DNA from: CALFML01 sp044222245
GTDB lineage: Bacteria > Myxococcota_A > Polyangia > Palsa-1104 > JAEUJZ01
Direction of reading: 5' to 3'
Assembly: GCA_044222245.1 (NCBI GenBank)
Contig: JBGANQ010000039.1
Location: 10,840-74,839 of the forward strand
Length of the DNA stretch: 64,000 nucleotides
Position numbers and translations under genes: made by a program. Below are positions 52,052 to 60,751 of the stretch, in pieces (position 1 is the first letter of the stretch; every line of letters begins with the position of its first letter). The notes under the pieces are model-generated. The model was not told the DNA's origin. It saw nothing but the letters and a program-made list of their open reading frames with translations, and made no database searches.

Positions 52052-53710
52052 ATGAATGCGTGCGGTCCCCGTCTCTGCGGCTTGTGGTTGTCTCTTGCTC
52101 CATCAGTGGCCCTGGCGCTGCTGCCCGCCTGCGGCAGCGGGGATGGCGGACCCGGGGCGTGGGCTGAGGCGGCGCGGCGGCGCGAGGCCGCAGTAGGGCT
52201 GATACTCGACCTGTTGCGCGACGATGCCGCCGAGCGCGAAGCCTTCTTGACGGCCATGCCCAAAGGGGCGGACCTGCACTCCCATCTCTCTGGCGCGATC
52301 TCCACCGAGCGACTGATCTCCTGGGGCGCCGAAGACGGCCTGTGCATCGATCCGGTGAGCCTGGTCGCCACCGAGTCGCCGTGCGGCCAAAGGGCAGTGC
52401 CGCTGGCCAAGGCGACCCCGGGCAGCGCCCTGTACCAGCAGATCCTCACCGCCTGGTCGATGGAGGGATTTACCGGCGACGTGCTCACCCGCCACCAGCA
52501 CTTCTTTGACGCCTTCAACAAGTTTGGCGTCGTCACCGACAACCGCAAAAAGGATGGGACGGACGAAGTAGTGCGGCGGGCGGCGGCGCAGGGCGAGGTT
52601 CACTTGGAGCTCCTGGTGGGTCTGGCCGGCAGCAAGATTGGCAAGCTGGCCGACCAGAAGCTGAAGTCTTCCGCCCCCTGGACAGATGAATACCTGAGCG
52701 CCGCGCGCGAGACCCTGATTAAAGATCCACAGTTCCAGCTGGCGATTCGCAGCGCCGTCGAAGGACTCGACCAAGTGTGGAGCGAGCTGCAGGCACGCTG
52801 GCGCTGCGGCACGCCGCTCGCCGAGCCGGCCTGCGAGGTGACGGTGCGCTACCTAATCCAGGGCACGCGCACGCAGTCGCGCGAGTATGTACTTGGTCAG
52901 TGGGTCTTTGGCTTCGAGCTGGCCCAGGTCGAGCCGCGGGTGGTGGGCATCAACCTCGCCGCGCCGGAAGAGGACACAAGGTCGCTGCAGAACTATGCCG
53001 AGGAGATGAAGGCGGTGCGCTTCCTCAGCCGCCACAACCAGCAGACCCCGGGGCGGAGTCCGGTGCATGTGTCGCTGCATGCCGGCGAGCTCATTCCCCA
53101 GGTGCTGCCAGTGACCCCGAGCATCCCGCAGGACTCGCTGTTTCACATCCGCCAGGCGGTGCAGGTCGCCGGCGCCGAGCGCATCGGCCACTCGGCGGAC
53201 ATCCTGGGCGAGGACCAGGTGCCGGGCCTGGGCGCCATGGCGCTGCTGGAAGAGATGGCGCGCAAGGGAGTGACGGTCGAGGCGTGCCTGACCTCGAACA
53301 AGCAGCTGTTGGGGCTTGAAGGAGCCAGCCATCCGCTGGCGGCCTACGTAGCCGCCGGGGTTCCGTTCGCGCTGTCCACTGATGACGAGGGAATCTTCCG
53401 TACCAACTTGACGGCCGAGTACGTGCGCGCCGCTGCGGTGCACAGACTGTCCTATAAAGATCTCAAGTCCTCCGCCCGCACCGCGGTCGAGAAAAGCTTC
53501 CTGCAAGGACAGAGCCTGTGGGCGGACGCGCGGACCTTCATCCCCACCCCGGTGTGCGCCGATCGCGACCCGGGCAGCCCCGGCGGACCGAGCGAGGCCT
53601 GTCAGGCGTTTCTGGCGGTCAACCCGCGAGCGGCGCAGCAGTGGAAGCTGGAGGCCCGGCTGGCGGCCTTCGAGCATAGCCGGCTGGCCGCCGCCGCCGG
53701 CGGCAGGTAG
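52052..53710 (+). CDS. Exported adenosine-deaminase-like lipoprotein
   Basis: 552 residues; GGGAG about 10 nt before the ATG. The signal peptide ends in a lipobox (LLPAC, Cys27). The TIM-barrel amidohydrolase has zinc ligands H75 and H77 (ADLHSHLSG), a His/Glu pair (SLHAGE, about 343), RIGHS (about 380) and STDDEG (about 444), the pattern of adenosine deaminase and its secreted ADGF relatives. An insertion with Cys residues between the first two motifs is typical of the extracellular type. It would deaminate adenosine or a related nucleoside outside the cytoplasm. Downstream genes are convergent. Confidence 0.85.
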   Translation: MNACGPRLCGLWLSLAPSVALALLPACGSGDGGPGAWAEAARRREAAVGLILDLLRDDAAEREAFLTAMPKGADLHSHLSGAISTERLISWGAEDGLCIDPVSLVATESPCGQRAVPLAKATPGSALYQQILTAWSMEGFTGDVLTRHQHFFDAFNKFGVVTDNRKKDGTDEVVRRAAAQGEVHLELLVGLAGSKIGKLADQKLKSSAPWTDEYLSAARETLIKDPQFQLAIRSAVEGLDQVWSELQARWRCGTPLAEPACEVTVRYLIQGTRTQSREYVLGQWVFGFELAQVEPRVVGINLAAPEEDTRSLQNYAEEMKAVRFLSRHNQQTPGRSPVHVSLHAGELIPQVLPVTPSIPQDSLFHIRQAVQVAGAERIGHSADILGEDQVPGLGAMALLEEMARKGVTVEACLTSNKQLLGLEGASHPLAAYVAAGVPFALSTDDEGIFRTNLTAEYVRAAAVHRLSYKDLKSSARTAVEKSFLQGQSLWADARTFIPTPVCADRDPGSPGGPSEACQAFLAVNPRAAQQWKLEARLAAFEHSRLAAAAGGR

Positions 53711-53722
53711 CCGGCACCTCGT

Positions 53723-54478
53723 TTACAGCGGGGCCAGGGCGGCCGCCAGCACCCGGCGCGCCGCCTCGCCGCTCGGCCCCGGCTCGAGCGCCCGCTCGCG
53801 CAGCGTCGTCACAAGCCCGCTCGGCCGCCCCTTGACGCCATCGGCGCGGGCCAGGCGGCCTAGCAGCTCCTCCGCGCGGCGTCCGGTGGTGCCTACCGAG
53901 CCGAGCGCCTGCAGCAGCGCCCACGGCTCGGCGGCATCGGGCGGCGGCAACATCGGCACCGCGGCGATCTGGGCGCTCAGCCGCCGCAGATCCTCGCGCG
54001 TCAGCCGCACCGCCCGCCAGCTGCCGAGCTGCCCGTCCTGGGCGCCGGCGCGGTCGGCCGCCGGGTCGCCGCTCGCCGCCGGGTCGGGGTGGCCGCGCTC
54101 GGGCAGGGTGGCGGGCGCCGGGTAGGCGTGCTCGGGCGGGTCCACGCCGAGCGCCAGGTAGCTGCAGTCCCCCTCGCTCAGCACCAGGTCGCCGGCCGCG
54201 GTGAACTGCCGCGCGGTGTAGCGCAGGTCCAGCGCCAGGAGCTGCCGCTGGCGGTAGCAGACCCGCAGCGCCGGGCCGTCGACCACCACCCGACAGTGGT
54301 CGAGCCAGAAGCGCTCGCGGCGCCACCACAGCCACGGCCCCAGCATGAGCGGACAGAGCACCGCCGCCGCCGGGACCTGGACCAGCGCGAACGCCAGCCC
54401 CGGCAGGATGAGCAGCGGCACCACGAGCCGGCTGACGTCCCGCCGCAGCGGCCGCGCCGCCAGCTCCAGCTGGCTCAC
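53723..54478 (-). CDS. Small membrane protein of the ygfZ-prmA operon
   Basis: About 251 residues from a GTG at 54478 that overlaps the ygfZ stop (GTGA). Two close hydrophobic spans (about 20-45) are followed by a soluble domain with Trp/Arg-rich strands and a C-terminal helical part. I do not recognise a family. It is last of three overlapping genes. Confidence 0.6.
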   Translation of the reverse strand: MSQLELAARPLRRDVSRLVVPLLILPGLAFALVQVPAAAVLCPLMLGPWLWWRRERFWLDHCRVVVDGPALRVCYRQRQLLALDLRYTARQFTAAGDLVLSEGDCSYLALGVDPPEHAYPAPATLPERGHPDPAASGDPAADRAGAQDGQLGSWRAVRLTREDLRRLSAQIAAVPMLPPPDAAEPWALLQALGSVGTTGRRAEELLGRLARADGVKGRPSGLVTTLRERALEPGPSGEAARRVLAAALAPL

Positions 54479-55437
54479 GCCGGGAACGGCAGCGGGCTCA
54501 CCACCGCCGACAGCCCGAGCGGCTCGCCTTCGGCGGTGCACAGCTGCAGCTCGGTGCCCGGCTCCCAGACACTGCGGTGGACGTAGCCGAGCGCGATGAC
54601 GCCCAGCCGCGGCGAGCGGACCACCGAGGTCAGGTGGCCGGCGTTGGGCCGGCTCGGGTGCGTGAGCCTGGTGCCGGGGGCAGGCGGCGCTTCGGCGGCC
54701 GGCAGGCGCAGCCCGACCAGCTGGCGGTTGAGCTGACCGCGATCGCGCAGCCGCACCACCACCTCCTGACCGAGGTAGCAGCCCTTGGTAGCGCTGAACA
54801 CATCGTCGAGCCGGCCTTCGCTCGGCATGCGCTCCTCATCCAGGTCGCTCCCGTACTGCGGCACGCCGGCCTCGACGCGCAGCACCGTCGCCTCGGACTC
54901 GGATAGCTCGCGGGCCCCCTGCCCTACAAGCTGCGCCCGCGCCGCCGCCACCGCCTCTGGCGGGCCGATGAGGTGAAAGCCGGGGACGCCGAGCTCGGGT
55001 GAGGCGGCGAGGTGCAGGCTGCCGGCGGCGGCGAAATGATAGGGCGGCAGGCTGGCGACCTCGCGATCGGCGCCGAGTGCCTGCACCGCCGCCGCCGCCC
55101 CGGCGCCGTACACACCCAGCTCGCCCAGCTCGGCGCTGGCGTCGCTCAGGGTGGCGTCATCGGTGATCAGGTAGCGGTCGAGCGCGGTGCGGATCGTCTC
55201 CGCGGTCGCCGCCGGCAGCTCGAGCAAAAGGCCCTCTGCGCCCAGGTCATAGACACACAGATCCGAGAGCAGCTTTCCCTTTACGGTCAGCATCGCCGCG
55301 TGGCAGCCGCCGCCCGGCCCAAGGCCGGTGATGTCGTTGGTCACCATCCCGTGCAGGAACCGCTTGGCGTCCCGCCCGACCAGGCGCAGCCGCGCCCGAC
55401 TAGCGCTGAGCTCGCGCACGCACACAGAGTCGATCAT
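54475..55437 (-). CDS. ygfZ: YgfZ/GcvT-like folate-binding protein
   Basis: 320 residues. FLHGMVTNDI near the start and the signature KGCYLGQEVVVRLRDRGQ (residues about 218-235) define the YgfZ/IBA57 family, which uses tetrahydrofolate and supports assembly or repair of certain 4Fe-4S enzymes. The conserved Cys of KGCYxGQ is present. Its ATG overlaps the prmA stop (ATGA). Confidence 0.93.
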   Translation of the reverse strand: MIDSVCVRELSASRARLRLVGRDAKRFLHGMVTNDITGLGPGGGCHAAMLTVKGKLLSDLCVYDLGAEGLLLELPAATAETIRTALDRYLITDDATLSDASAELGELGVYGAGAAAAVQALGADREVASLPPYHFAAAGSLHLAASPELGVPGFHLIGPPEAVAAARAQLVGQGARELSESEATVLRVEAGVPQYGSDLDEERMPSEGRLDDVFSATKGCYLGQEVVVRLRDRGQLNRQLVGLRLPAAEAPPAPGTRLTHPSRPNAGHLTSVVRSPRLGVIALGYVHRSVWEPGTELQLCTAEGEPLGLSAVVSPLPFPA

Positions 55438-56372
55438 GGAAGAACCCTAGGCCCGGAAGCGGGCTCGGTCAATGCGGACGCCGGCTGGCGGAGCAGCAGC
55501 CCGGCCCACTCCTCCTCGGTCTCATCGCGGACGCAGAGAAGCCCGAGCGCGAGGAAGCGCCGCTTGACCGCCTCGGCCTCGGTCTGCAGCAGGCCCGAGA
55601 GGATGAGCGCCCCGCCCGGCAAGAGGCGCGCGACCATGGCGGACGACAGCTCGAGCAGGGTCGGGCCGGTGATGTTGGCCAGCAGCAGCGCGAAGCGGCC
55701 CGGCACCTCATCGACCAGCGTCGTCTCGGCGCGCAGGCGAGCGGCGACGCCGTTGCGCTCGGCGTTCTCCAGCGTGACCTCGATCGCCTCCGGATCGATG
55801 TCGACGCCCAGCACGCGCCCCTGCGGCCACAAGAGCAGCGCCGCGATCGCCAGCACCCCGCAGCCGCAGCCGATGTCGAGGATCGTCAGCGCCTGCACCA
55901 CCGCGAACGCCGGCTCGGCCTGCAGCTCGGCGAGCAGGCGCAGACACAGGCGCGTGGTGGCGTGGCCGCCGGTGCCAAAGGCGCGGCCGGGGTCCATGGC
56001 CAGCGTCACCTCCCCGGGCAGCGGCGTGTGGGCGGCGGCCTCCCAGCTCGGCACGATGGCGATGCGCCCGACGCGCCGGGTGGTAAAGTAGCGCTTCCAG
56101 GCATCGCGCCACTCATCTTCGTCGCGATCGCGGATCGCGATGGCGACCGCGGCCGCTGGCGGCAAGAGCTCGTGCACCGCCTCCAAGAGCTCGGGCACCG
56201 CGGCAGCGTCGGCCTGGGGAAGGTACAGGCAGAAGCGCGCGCGTCCGGGCGGCGGCGGCTCCAGGGTCGTCTGGTCGCACTGCTGAAAGCCCAGCTCGCG
56301 CTCGCACAAGAGGTCGACCAGGGGCGGGGCGTGCTCGCTGGCGAGCTCGATTCGGATCTCTTGGTATTGCAT
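55434..56372 (-). CDS. prmA: Ribosomal protein L11 methyltransferase PrmA
   Basis: 312 residues from the ATG at 56372. The N-terminal substrate-recognition domain is followed by the SAM domain: DPGRAFGTGGHATTRLCL, LDIGCGCGVLAIAAL, GVDIDPEAI, LLANITGPTL. Length and motif order match PrmA, which trimethylates ribosomal protein L11. It is first of a three-gene operon with overlaps. Confidence 0.94.
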   Translation of the reverse strand: MQYQEIRIELASEHAPPLVDLLCERELGFQQCDQTTLEPPPPGRARFCLYLPQADAAAVPELLEAVHELLPPAAAVAIAIRDRDEDEWRDAWKRYFTTRRVGRIAIVPSWEAAAHTPLPGEVTLAMDPGRAFGTGGHATTRLCLRLLAELQAEPAFAVVQALTILDIGCGCGVLAIAALLLWPQGRVLGVDIDPEAIEVTLENAERNGVAARLRAETTLVDEVPGRFALLLANITGPTLLELSSAMVARLLPGGALILSGLLQTEAEAVKRRFLALGLLCVRDETEEEWAGLLLRQPASALTEPASGPRVLP

Positions 56373-56576
56373 CGGGTTCCTTGGGGTCGGGGCGCGCCGC
56401 ACCTTGGATCGCGGCGCCGGCCATGTAGGGCGCGGGTCGCAGGTCCGCGGCGGCCGCCATCGCGGCCCCTGGCTCATAGCGCAGCGCAAGCCCGGCAGGC
56501 AAGCCTTGTCTGGGCCGCGCGCGGCCCGACGAGCGCACCGCCGCCGCCGCCTTTCTGGCCGCGTTACGAGCGTTTC

Positions 56577-56605
56577 TTGACTGTAATTTAGATTACCTGT
56601 AATTC
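56577..56605 (+). promoter_or_regulatory. Promoter with palindromic operator, probably giving a leaderless mRNA
   Basis: TTGACT (56577-56582), 17 nt, TAATTC (56600-56605). The -10 ends only 8 nt before the ATG at 56614 and there is no Shine-Dalgarno, so the transcript should be nearly leaderless. The spacer contains the palindrome GTAAT-N4-ATTAC (56583-56596) and direct CTGTAATT copies 16 nt apart, candidate operator sequences. Confidence 0.5.
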
Positions 56606-56613
56606 TTTATCTA

Positions 56614-57096
56614 ATGGCATTACCGTCTGAACCAAGACGGAAGTTCCCTGACTACGTCGCGCCGACCAAGGTGCACTACGATGGTGCTCACCCGCGGGCG
56701 ATCCAGGTGCGCACCTGTCGCCTGGTCAGCAACTTCGGAGGCATCCGCCGCGAGCACGTGTTCGAAAAGGGCACCGTGCGCATCGGCGCCATGGATGACA
56801 ACGACCTGGTCATCACCGACGAGACAGTCTCGCGCTACCACTGCCGCATCGTCCAGGAGGAAGGCGGCTACCTGCTGTGCGATCTCGGCTCGACCAACGG
56901 CACGTTCGTCAACGGCGTGCGCGTGCGCGAGGCGTTCCTGAACAGCGGCAGCACGATTGGCCTTGGCCAGAGCGAGGTGCAGTTCTTCGCCAGCCAGGAG
57001 AAGGTCGAGATCATTCCTTCGGCCAAAAACCATCTTGGCGACATTATCGGCAACAGAGTGCTTGACCCGCGGTCGCGTCGGGGCGGTGAGCAATAA
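56614..57096 (+). CDS. FHA-domain protein, apparently truncated enhancer-binding protein
   Basis: 160 residues. The FHA domain (about 45-130) has the phosphothreonine-binding residues: RIG, SRYHC and GSTNGTFVNG. After it, NHLGDIIGNRV looks like the beginning of the linker to a sigma-54 activator ATPase (usual form FGxxIGxSxAM), but sequence then switches at 57,047 to a 74-bp direct-repeat unit and stops. FHA-NtrC regulators are abundant in myxobacteria, so the likely history is truncation of such a gene. An FHA-only protein could still bind phosphoproteins. Confidence 0.85.
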   Translation: MALPSEPRRKFPDYVAPTKVHYDGAHPRAIQVRTCRLVSNFGGIRREHVFEKGTVRIGAMDDNDLVITDETVSRYHCRIVQEEGGYLLCDLGSTNGTFVNGVRVREAFLNSGSTIGLGQSEVQFFASQEKVEIIPSAKNHLGDIIGNRVLDPRSRRGGEQ

Positions 57097-57120
57097 GATG
57101 GGCTGCGGACGTCCTGCGGA
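57047..57120 (+). repeat. 74-bp imperfect direct repeat, left copy
   Basis: About 76% identical without gaps (56 of 74 positions) to 63797-63870, including an exact block AGATGGGCTGCGGAC. It begins where homology of the FHA gene to enhancer-binding proteins ends. It could mark the end of an inserted or duplicated segment. Confidence 0.7.
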
Positions 57121-57242
57121 CCGCATCGGAGCGCGGCGGCTGAAGCTGCCCGCGGCCAGATCGTCGCGCACAGACTCGTCGCGCAAAAACGCCAAGCTGG
57201 GCGACGGCTGCGCAGCGAGCGGCCGCCTGAGGCGACGGCCGC

Positions 57243-58376
57243 CTACTCGCGCTTGTGCAGAATCAGGCCACCGTGCCCGACCGCGTAGACGTCGCCGAAG
57301 CGCGAGCCCCAGACCGCGGCCAGCGGATGCTCGGCCAGATCCGCGGCGGTCACATCCGCATCCGGCGTCCAGTTGCCGTCGCCCTTCGAGCGCAGGACAA
57401 GGGCATTGTAGCGGCCTCCGGCTTTGGTCAGGCCGACCGCCCAGACGTCCGTCGGACCCGAGCCCCACAGTCCGCTTATCGTCGGCGGATTCATCTTATC
57501 GGTCTCGCGCCGCCACGGGGTGCCGCGGCCGCTGCAGCGGAAGATGCCGTAGCTCTCGTAGCGGCTGCGGCCCGAGGCGGCGTACACATCGCCCTTGCTG
57601 CTCGACCAGACGGCGTTGAGGATTCCCAGGTACAGCGATCCCAGGTCCGGCTCGAAGCTCTGCCGGGTCCAGGTGCCGTCGCCCGTGGAGTGCAGGACCA
57701 GGCCGAGGGTGCCGCCGCCCTGCTCGAAGCTGCCCACCGCCCACAGATCTGTCGCATCGGTGCCGAAGAATCCGCCGATGTGGTGCTGGGCCATGGCAAA
57801 CTCACGCACCAGATTCGGTGCCTGCCAGCGGAAGATGTTGACGCCGCCCGTCGGATACGCTGGCACCGCCATGCTAGTGGAGCCGGAGACATAGATGTTG
57901 GTGGGCGAAGACATCCAGATCTGCCTCAGCTCGCCGGTGCCTGCGGGCTGGATGTTGGGGACCACGCTCCAGTGGCCGTCGCCGCTGGAGTGAAGGACGG
58001 CGTCCGACTCGACGGCGTAGACATCGGTGGCCGAGCTGCCGAAGACCGAAGTCAGCTCGTAAGCGCGTCCGGTCTTCTGCTGCGTCCACACGTCGTCGCC
58101 GGTCGAGTGCAGGATGACGCCGTTCAAGCCGACGGCGTACACATCACTGGGTCCCGAGCCCCAGACCGCGTTCAGCCAGCTCGTGTCGGGCACCACGCGG
58201 CGAGTCCAGCCGCGCTTCACCGACAGATCGGGTCGGGACAGATCGGCCCCTGACAGATCCGCCGCTGCAGCTAGATCCAGCGCGCCGCCGTGGTCATCGT
58301 CCGGTGGCGGAGGCGTGTCGCGGTTGCAGCCGGCGGCGATTCCCAGAATCGCGAAAAGCACGTGCGCTGATTTCAT
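57243..58376 (-). CDS. Beta-propeller-type repeat lipoprotein (Ycf48-like repeats)
   Basis: 377 residues. Lipobox GIAAGC (Cys17), DL-repeat linker (DLSGADLSRPDLS), then about six repeats of the form VWGSGPSDVYAVG...ILHSTGDGxW spread over residues 65-375. This repeat type builds BNR/Ycf48-like propellers, common in surface lipoproteins of myxobacteria. Likely a binding or scaffold protein on the outer membrane; ligand unknown. No enzymatic motif. Confidence 0.85.
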   Translation of the reverse strand: MKSAHVLFAILGIAAGCNRDTPPPPDDDHGGALDLAAAADLSGADLSRPDLSVKRGWTRRVVPDTSWLNAVWGSGPSDVYAVGLNGVILHSTGDDVWTQQKTGRAYELTSVFGSSATDVYAVESDAVLHSSGDGHWSVVPNIQPAGTGELRQIWMSSPTNIYVSGSTSMAVPAYPTGGVNIFRWQAPNLVREFAMAQHHIGGFFGTDATDLWAVGSFEQGGGTLGLVLHSTGDGTWTRQSFEPDLGSLYLGILNAVWSSSKGDVYAASGRSRYESYGIFRCSGRGTPWRRETDKMNPPTISGLWGSGPTDVWAVGLTKAGGRYNALVLRSKGDGNWTPDADVTAADLAEHPLAAVWGSRFGDVYAVGHGGLILHKRE

Positions 58377-58484
58377 GCGTGAGCCCTTTACAGTCAGGCA
58401 GATGCGCCCTGCATACCGCGGGCATCAAGCGTGGTCAACTCGTCTATAGCTCCTTCCAGCACCCGCGGTGCATGTCTGGCTCAG

Positions 58485-59023
58485 TCATTCACTGGCAGAA
58501 CAAAGGGCAATCGCTTGCTGCAGGTCGCGGCAGCCCGCCACTTCGCCAAGCTCGATGCCGGCACTGACCAGTAGCTGCGCCCGCGCCAGATTGATTCCAC
58601 GCATGACCGGCTTTACCCCCAAAAGGGCGCCGGCGCCAAGCAGCCGCGCCAGGTGCTGACCAAAGGCAGCGGCGAACGCGCCGATTCCGAGACCGGATCG
58701 AGCCCCCGCCGGGCTTCGATGAGGTGCCAGCGCTCGCCGTGCGCGGTGTGAGCGAGCGCCGTGGTGCGCTAGGGCTCGTCTTGGTCCAGCACGGCGGATA
58801 TAGCAGTGGCGACTGCAGAATCGGCGAGCCAGGTCGAAAACGGCGTCGCTTCGAACGTCCGCACGGCCGCCGGATTTTTCAGCACCACTGCTCCCGTTGA
58901 GTCGAGCTTCAGCCAAATCTCCGTCGCTGAAAAAAACCCTTGCCGTTTGCCACGCTGCCGACGCGCTGCGGCGAGCCCGGGCGGCCAGGGTCGGGGCGAA
59001 GCAGCCGTTACGCCAGCGGTCAT
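58485..59023 (-). pseudogene. Decayed PAS-STAS (RsbR-like) regulator
   Basis: The N-terminal frame (59023-58769) has a PAS-like segment (IWLKLDSTGAVVLKNPAAV) and ends at a TAG. A second frame (to 58485) carries the unmistakable end of an RsbR/RsbS-type STAS domain (HLARLLGAGALLGVKPVMRG and AQLLVSAGIELGEV). The two are out of frame with each other, so one gene seems broken by a stop and a frameshift. It starts 4 nt after the end of the histidine-kinase remnant. Confidence 0.5.
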
Positions 59024-59027
59024 GGCA

Positions 59028-60729
59028 TCACGCCGGTTCCTGCGACAGGGCGCGTTCGATGAGCATGTCGAGTGCGGCCAGGTCGAGCGGCTTTTGAATA
59101 AAGAGCTCGCCCGCGGTAGAATCCTGCGGTCGGCCGGACATGAAGATCACTCTCAGCTGGGGGTGTTCTTCGCGCAGCTGCGCCGCCAGCTCTGCGCCGG
59201 ACATGCCGGGGAGCTGCAGGTCGGTGAGCAGCAGCCGCAGCTGCGTCCTGTGAGCGTCCGCAAGCTCCAGCGCCTCCTTGGCGTTCGCAGCCAGGCGGAC
59301 TTGATAGGTGCCGACCTCGCCGAGCAGCTCGCCCAGGGCCCGGCGCGCGTGCGGCTCATCTTCGGCGACCAGGACCACCGGCTGGGAGGGCGTGTCGAGC
59401 GGCGCGCTCGGCGGGGGGTCGGGCGTCGCGTCGCTGGTCGCAGGCGCCGCGCCGGGCAGCTGCCGGGGCAGGGTGACGATGAAGCGGGTGCCCGACTCCG
59501 CGCTTGACTCGAAGGTGATGGTGCCGCCGTGGGCTAACACCAGCTCGCGCGTGATGTACAGGCCCAGCCCAAGCCGCGGCGTCTTGCTGCCGCTCCCCGA
59601 GCCGCGGAAAGGCTCGAACAGCACCCCGCGCAGCTCGTCGGGAATCGGCTGCCCGCCGTTGTGTATCGTGAGGGTCACCCAGTCGGCGAGCCACCACCTA
59701 TGCGGACGCTGATCGGCGAGCCGGGCGGGCTGTGATGGACGGCGTTGCCCACGAGGTTGGAGACGATCTGCAAGAGCCGGTCCCGGTGAGCGGCTCCAGC
59801 GCATACTGCACGCCGACCTGGGCCTGCAGCGCCCGGCTCAGCTAGGTCAGCACCCGGCTCGACAGCTCCTCCACGGTGGGATTGCCGCTCATCGCCTGGC
59901 CGAGCTCCGCCTGGCTCTTGGCCATCCACATGAGCTGCTCGTTGCGCGCGGCCGAGTCGCGCAGCGCCTGCGTCATCGCCTGCAGCGAGGTGCCCAGGGC
60001 GTCCTTTTCACTGCGCGGCGCGATGTGCGCCGAGTAGTCGCCGCGGGCGATGAGATCCATCTCGCGGGCGATGTTGCGCAGGCTCTGCACCATGTCGTTC
60101 AGCGACTGTCCGAGCTGATCTTCGGGGCCGCTCGGGGCGATGAGATGGCCCAGGTCGCCCTCGGTCACCGCCCGCATGACCCCGGCCACGTGCTCCAGCC
60201 GCTCTTGCTGCTCGGCGAGCCGATGCGCCGTGCGCTTGGCGTAGGTGTCCACGACGACTGCCGAGTCGAACTTGATCAGCTTGCGGATGGCAAACAGCGC
60301 CTGCGGATGCTCGCCCAACAGCTGCGCGTTGGCCTCGATCTCGCGCCGCATCCACGCCGAGACAAACTCCATGGCTTGCAGGTAGATGAGCAGACCGAGC
60401 TCGATGCGCGCGTGGACCTGTCCGATGATGCGCCGGCGCTCGACGTATGCCTCGTCAATCTCGGCGTGCAGGAAGTCCAGCCAGTAGTCAGTCTGCTGAC
60501 CTTTTACGCGCGTCAGCAGCTTGCCGCTGGAGAAGAACTGGGCAAACTCTGGCAGCCGCATCAGCCAGCTATAAAAATCGCCGATAAGCTCGGGAACGCG
60601 CGGGCCGAGCACCGCGCCCACCGCCCGGATGTCGTCGAGGACCGAGCTGTCCAGACCGTGCGCCAGCCGCAGGGACTGACTATCGGTGGGAATCCTGCCG
60701 GCGCGGCGCGGGTAGAGTACGCGGTGCAA
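59028..60729 (-). pseudogene. Decayed globin-coupled histidine kinase with receiver domain
   Basis: The first frame (60729-59842) encodes a protoglobin sensor (about 25-175, probable haem ligand H106 in VHARIELG), then a HAMP-like linker and the beginning of a GAF domain, ending at a TAG. Downstream, pieces of one HATPase domain lie in three frames: YALEPLTG, RLLQIVSNLVGNAVHHS, then TLTIHNGGQPIPDEL with GLGLYITRELV, with frame shifts near 59782 and 59697. An intact receiver (LLTDLQLPGMSG) closes the gene at 59028. The GAF end and HisKA are missing altogether. A stop, an internal deletion and two frameshifts make a functional kinase very unlikely, unless the sequence has errors. Confidence 0.8.
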
Positions 60730-60751
60730 AGTGGGAACTGGCGGACGCGGC

